A DNA stretch of 64,000 nt from Oscheius dolichura (Eukaryota; Nematoda; Chromadorea; Rhabditida; Rhabditidae), in contig OW051492.1 in assembly GCA_932521035.1 (NCBI GenBank), positions 10,974,001 to 11,038,000 of the forward strand, read 5' to 3'. Under the pieces are notes generated by a model, which had not been told where the DNA came from, made no database searches, and saw nothing but the letters and a program-made list of their open reading frames with translations. The stretch's first letter is position 1. Each line of letters starts with the position of its first letter. Made by a program: the position numbers and the translations under genes. This document shows, piece by piece, positions 59,749 through 64,000 of the stretch.

Positions 59749-62649
59749 ATGCGTTCTCCGTCGCGTTCACGTAGTCGATCTCCACACAGAAGCAGGTGAA
59801 CACTTCTTCATATTTTCTCTTTGGCAAATTGTATTCTGCTTTAAAAATGCATATTTTTATCATCATTTCAAATGAACTTTTTCTTTTCAGTCGACGTCGT
59901 TCCCGCAGTCCAAGAAAGCGCTCACCAGAAAGGCGACGTCGTTCTCGTACCCGTTCTCGCAGGTACAGCTTCTAACGATCTTTGCTTGAAAATTCACTAT
60001 AATAGAAACCTACATTTTTTATTTAGTAAATCTCCTTCTCAATTAACGTCAGAGCCAGTAATCCTTGACTCGTGGAACATCGTCAGAAATGACCAATCAA
60101 ATTTTGATGCATGGATGCATCTTCTCAACCTCGTAGATCAATATGTAAATTTTACATGGTTGTTATCATCTTTTCTATATTTAGAATGATATTCCCGTGG
60201 CTCGAAATGTTTATAATCGTTTTTTGGAAAAATATCCCTTTTGTTATGGTTTCTGGAAGAAGTACGCCGACATGGAGCGAAGAAATAACAATCTAACAGA
60301 TTGTATCAAGATTTGGGAACGTGCAGTTACTGAAATTCCATTGTGTTGTGAATTGTGGATAGGATTACTTGGATTTATGAAAGAAGTTGCTCATGTTGCA
60401 CCAGTTGCAGAAGACGGTTACAAGAAAGTCGACAGGTTTATTCTTTTATGCTTGTATACAACTAATGTTTAGCCTTTATGATCGCTCTATTGATATAGCA
60501 GGTATGGAATTCAATAGTGATCGTCTTTGGAATGATGCCATCATGTGGCACGAATCACGAGGTGCTTGGCAAAAAGTGTGCGAAATCTACGACAAATTGC
60601 TCAAAACGCCAACCTCTCAATTTAAAAGTCACTACGATAGATATATGACTATTATCAATATGTATGAACCAGATATTTTATTAAGCGAAGATGAATATCT
60701 CGAGATTTTTGAACGAGCTAGAAAACATCTTGATATTGGAGTAAGTAAATGTCCTAGCATTTTATTTCTTCGTGTTTAGGTTGATATGATGGTAACAGAA
60801 GAAAAAGTTATTGACGAGAATGTAGGAGGCGGAGAGGATGTAAAACCTTCTATGATAATCCGTAAAAAGCATCATCCGGACGTGTTGTCTTATTTTCGAG
60901 AAGAGATCACAGAGCGCAGAACACGTTGGCATGAAAAGACTGCCATCATGCTCACTTCAAGGCTTCAGTTTGAAGAACAGGTACTATTCTACAATATAAA
61001 AATTGTGTTTTCTAATATGTGTACATTCTCCCCTTTTATAAGCAGTACATCATTATTTTTGTAGATTAAACGCCCGTATTTTCACGTAAAAGAATTGGAA
61101 GCCACACAACTAAAGAATTGGCGTGAATATTTGGACTATGAAATCGAAGAAGGTATAGAAGAGCGAATCGAAACTCTGTTCGAAAGATGCATCATCGCTT
61201 GTGCTCTCTACGATACAATGTGGCTCAAAGTAAATATATTTGCACTAAATATTATATTTATTAATCTAGTACGCTCGATGGGCAGGCAAGAAAAAGAATA
61301 GCTCTACAGCTCGAAAAATCTTTGAACGTTGTCGAGTTCACTGCCCTAAGAGTATAAATATTGTTCTCGCATATTCGGCTTTAGAAGAATCAAAAGGTAA
61401 CTTTTACATTATTTTTTCATTATCAGTGGCTCGAATTTTATTCTTTCCTATAATAGGTTTCTATGTGAGCGCACAAAGCCAAGCACTACAGGCAGCTCAT
61501 CGCCGCAGCCGCCTCAAAAGTGATATTAGTGATACGAGTAGACGAATAATATTTTTATTTCCCGGGGAATGCATACCCCGCTCGTTTATTTTTTGTTTAT
61601 AAAAAAATAGCAGCCAAAGAAGCATAGAAGCCCCTCATCCGGGAAGAGCGTAAGGTAAGTGAGAGATGGCGAGATTTTGACAAATAAATGATGGTTTTAT
61701 GCTTCCCGGTATCTTCTAATTGTGTTTTTTCATTAATATGAATCTTAATTTTGGTTTAGGCGATTACGAAGCAGCTCTCTCTATTTTGAACTCATTTGAT
61801 CGACGTTACCCTGGATATGCTGCCATCAGTTTGCGAAAAATTGGACTCAGCAGAAGAAAGGCCACCAGTGACAAGTACATATTTATTTATTTTTCTCAAA
61901 TATAATTTTCAGAAATCCTGATTATTCTGAAACGATACAACAATGGGAGACTTTGATACACAATCCAGGCACGTCTCGACATTTAAGCAGCTTTTATTCT
62001 ATAAAATTGGCCAGGTGCTCTCTTGGTTTTAAATTTTATGTGTTAAATTTAGATTCCATCTAAAATGTCGGAAGGATCGCCGTTTGGCAGAGAAAGTTAT
62101 TCGTCGTGCTTTGGAAAGGGATCGCGACAACATTCAACTTCATCTACAGTTAATTGATTTGGCCTACAGTGATCCTGAATTCGATCAAATGAAAGTTGTC
62201 GAAGCTTTTAATGAAGCGCTAAGCTCTCGACTAGAAGACGCTGATCGTTTACGTCTAAGTCAACGCAAATTAGATTTTCTGGAAGACATCGGTGACGACA
62301 TTGAAGTGTAAGCAGTTGCAACTGATTCCGAACAACAAGTACTTTAGTCTTCAAGAACATACTGAACAGCATCAACAACTATTGCACGAAGTTGAAAATC
62401 CCAATACTCACACTCGAAAGCGGAAAGGCGATAGGTTAATTTCATTATTTTCTTTCTTCATCATTTTTTTCGTTATTTAGAGACTACACTCGGGAGCGCG
62501 AACGTGACAGGGATCGTGGATCTCGGCGTGATCGTGACAACAGCGCCGCTCAATACGGCGGAGGAGGACAAGCTGTCTATTATCAACCACAAGGACAGAT
62601 GTATGACTACAATGCGGCCTATGCTTACCAGGGACAAGGTTACTACTAA
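59749..62649 (+). CDS. prp39-like: Pre-mRNA-processing factor 39 (U1 snRNP HAT-repeat protein)
   Basis: This is a nuclear U1 snRNP-associated factor that helps 5' splice-site recognition. Thirteen exons (59749-59795, 59891-59962, 60027-60144, 60185-60435, 60473-60740, 60780-60980, 61065-61229, 61270-61396, 61760-61874, 61913-62014, 62053-62307, 62348-62434, 62481-62649) close in phase, giving 658 aa. It begins with an Arg/Ser domain ([15 protein letters not shown]), then has HAT half-repeats with the usual W...Y/F and A.I.ERA pattern ([79 protein letters not shown]), and ends in an Arg/Asp-rich and Tyr/Gln/Gly-rich tail (QGYY). The spacing [15 protein letters not shown] is typical of PRPF39. 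AATAAA lies at 62757-62762. Intron 8 may hold an alternative exon. It could be confused with other HAT proteins (CSTF3, CRNKL1), but the order of motifs favours PRPF39. Confidence 0.9.
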
Positions 62650-63314
62650 AAGCCGATTGGTACAATCCCGTTTGATCTATTATTCGTTTGTTTTTTAAAG
62701 ATTGTTTTTTTCATCGATTATGTTCTATTTTTAGGATACGTATTATTACTACTTAGAATAAATCGATTATCATTGGATTTTATTTGAAATGCACAACAAG
62801 TATAAACAAATGGATAAGGTGGCAAAGGTGTAGATCAATAAGATTCATTTTTGATTACTGAAATTGACTTGAAGATAATGGAAGTTAGAAAGTTAACTGG
62901 GACTGGAGCAAAAGATAAAGAATGTAGTACAAGGAGGAGGAGGGGAAGACAAGTTGCACACGGGTGTAAATCTACATGCGAATCAACGCTACAAGAGAAA
63001 GTTGAAAGCACAAATACATATAAAACGTTGATTCCAATTCTTTTTGCAGTTTCATCAAGAACAATATAAAAAATGGAACTATTTTCTTGCACGGGAGAAA
63101 GAGAAATTCTTTTGGCCAACACTGTTGTTGCCCATTTGTGGGAAATAGCTAAAATTATGAGGTTTTGTTTCCTACAAACGGGGGGAGACAGTGCGAATGA
63201 CTGGGGAACACAGTGGGGGGGGAGAGTAAAATGAAAGGAATGACTAGAAAGTATGTTGTTAGCTCGACTTTTTGGGGTAAAAATTGTACAAAATGAGGGG
63301 GACAGGGTGTGCGA
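62650..63314. other. Convergent intergenic region
   Basis: 3' UTR of the PRP39 gene on the left and of the LIN-23-like gene on the right. No further gene was seen. Confidence 0.4.
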
Positions 63315-63680
63315 TTAGTCTTCAGCTAGCTCAGGGCTTCCAGGAGGGTCAGGGCGATTCGGCGCCGGCTGGTCGTCCTCATCCTCAGCATCGGAATGAT
63401 CATCATTGTTGATAATATTATTATTCACGGGGAGAACAACCTAGAATATTTGGAATGGCGGGAAAATAAAATTAGGTACCTGTTGAGGTGCCTGAGCCTG
63501 TTGCATTTGGGCTACCCGATTGGCTATCTGATCATTGATGGGCATGCCACGATCCACCGGGAGCTGTTGATTTTCCCCATCAGCATCCAAGAAATCCCAG
63601 ATTAAAATAGTATCGTCGTGGGAGGAGGAAACTATTTGGAAGTCGTCAAACTGCAGCCGAAATACTCTCCCAGTATGTCT
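63315..63680 (-). CDS. lin-23: Beta-TrCP/LIN-23 F-box WD40 protein, last two exons
   Basis: This is the substrate receptor of an SCF ubiquitin ligase. Only the 3' end is present: exon 63480-63680 (phase 0) and last exon 63315-63440. The first completes the seventh WD40 blade with the hallmark [20 protein letters not shown] and [15 protein letters not shown], nearly the same as human BTRC. It continues into a Gln/Ala-rich linker ([11 protein letters not shown]) and, in the last exon, an Asn/Asp-rich then Pro-rich acidic tail ending SPELAED, a tail that the human protein lacks but nematode LIN-23 proteins have. Upstream exons, including the F-box, lie beyond the right edge. The remaining 320 bp to the edge read as intron. 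Confidence 0.9.
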
Positions 63681-64000
63681 CTGAAAAGTTCAGTTTTTTA
63701 AGATTAAAAAGGCTGTAAATCCCGTTTTTAAAAGCCTGCTGACAATTTAGATTTCAATCAACCACACGGGGCGTAATGTTTGCGCACACATGTTAGTCCC
63801 CCTTCTCGGTCGCATTAACCCAATGTTATTACGCGAGGGACAAGGCGCGGTACCCGCTGCCTAGATTAACGGGAAGGGGGAACAGGTGTTCAGTTACACA
63901 CATATTTGATTATTAGGTAGCAACGGAGGGGTTATAATTGCTGTTGTCTGTTTCAAATGGCGGAGAAACCACTAATTTCCAAGGAACAGGTCCAGTTTTT

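Overview
The window looks like nuclear DNA of a rhabditid (Caenorhabditis-type) nematode. The evidence is split genes with short GT-AG introns and TTTCAG-like acceptors, a cuticle collagen, nematode-type supplementary nuclear hormone receptors with a CRACAAFFRR P-box, a nematode chemoreceptor-type GPCR, dense small inverted-repeat elements, and a palindromic TAC(A/C/G/T)GTA motif scattered through most non-coding DNA. No species can be named from sequence alone. Gene models below were built by hand from splice sites and reading phase. Where every intron phase closes, the model is trusted more.

Layout. 0-7.3 kb: 3' end of a chemoreceptor-type GPCR (+), then a Cys-loop ligand-gated channel subunit (+) whose 2.8-kb intron holds a complete ten-exon coiled-coil gene on the opposite strand. 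7.5-11.4 kb: carnitine O-acyltransferase (-, 15 exons, C-terminal SKL). 11.5-13.2 kb: non-coding with possible upstream exons. 13.2-14.8 kb: a damaged gene-like locus ending in a 57-bp tandem repeat. 15.4-16.0 kb: an intronless acidic protein with an MGC acylation signal (-). 16.7-18.0 kb: an HSD17B8-like short-chain dehydrogenase (-). 18.6-22.6 kb: a globin (-, 5' end unresolved). 22.6-29.4 kb: repeat-rich intergenic DNA.

29.5-42.9 kb: two tandem P2C (Na,K-type) ATPase alpha-subunit genes (+), 1052 and 1057 aa. They share intron positions, an intronic repeat insertion, unusual M4/M5 residues and a 341-bp mismatch-free stretch that points to gene conversion. Three copies of a head-to-head pair of tRNA-Thr genes (TGT and CGT anticodons) sit in and around this region. 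43.0-45.6 kb: nuclear hormone receptor 1 (-), with one tRNA pair and a small inverted-repeat element in an intron. 45.7-53.4 kb: gene-poor, full of repeats and long G runs.

53.9-55.1 kb: cuticle collagen (-). 56.0-58.1 kb: nuclear hormone receptor 2 (-), a paralogue of receptor 1 with the same intron phases wherever both were resolved. 58.8-59.0 kb: an inverted-repeat element that has captured an exon fragment of receptor 2. 59.7-62.6 kb: the splicing factor PRP39 (+). 63.3-63.7 kb: the last two exons of the beta-TrCP/LIN-23 F-box WD40 gene (-). The stretch from about 55.9 to 63.1 kb is visibly more AT-rich and poorer in repeats than the rest.

The genes do not form one pathway. This is an ordinary mixed stretch of nematode chromosome. 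The items most worth follow-up are the ATPase pair (altered cation-site residues plus conversion), the nested coiled-coil gene, the exon-capturing inverted-repeat element and the triplicated tRNA-Thr pairs.
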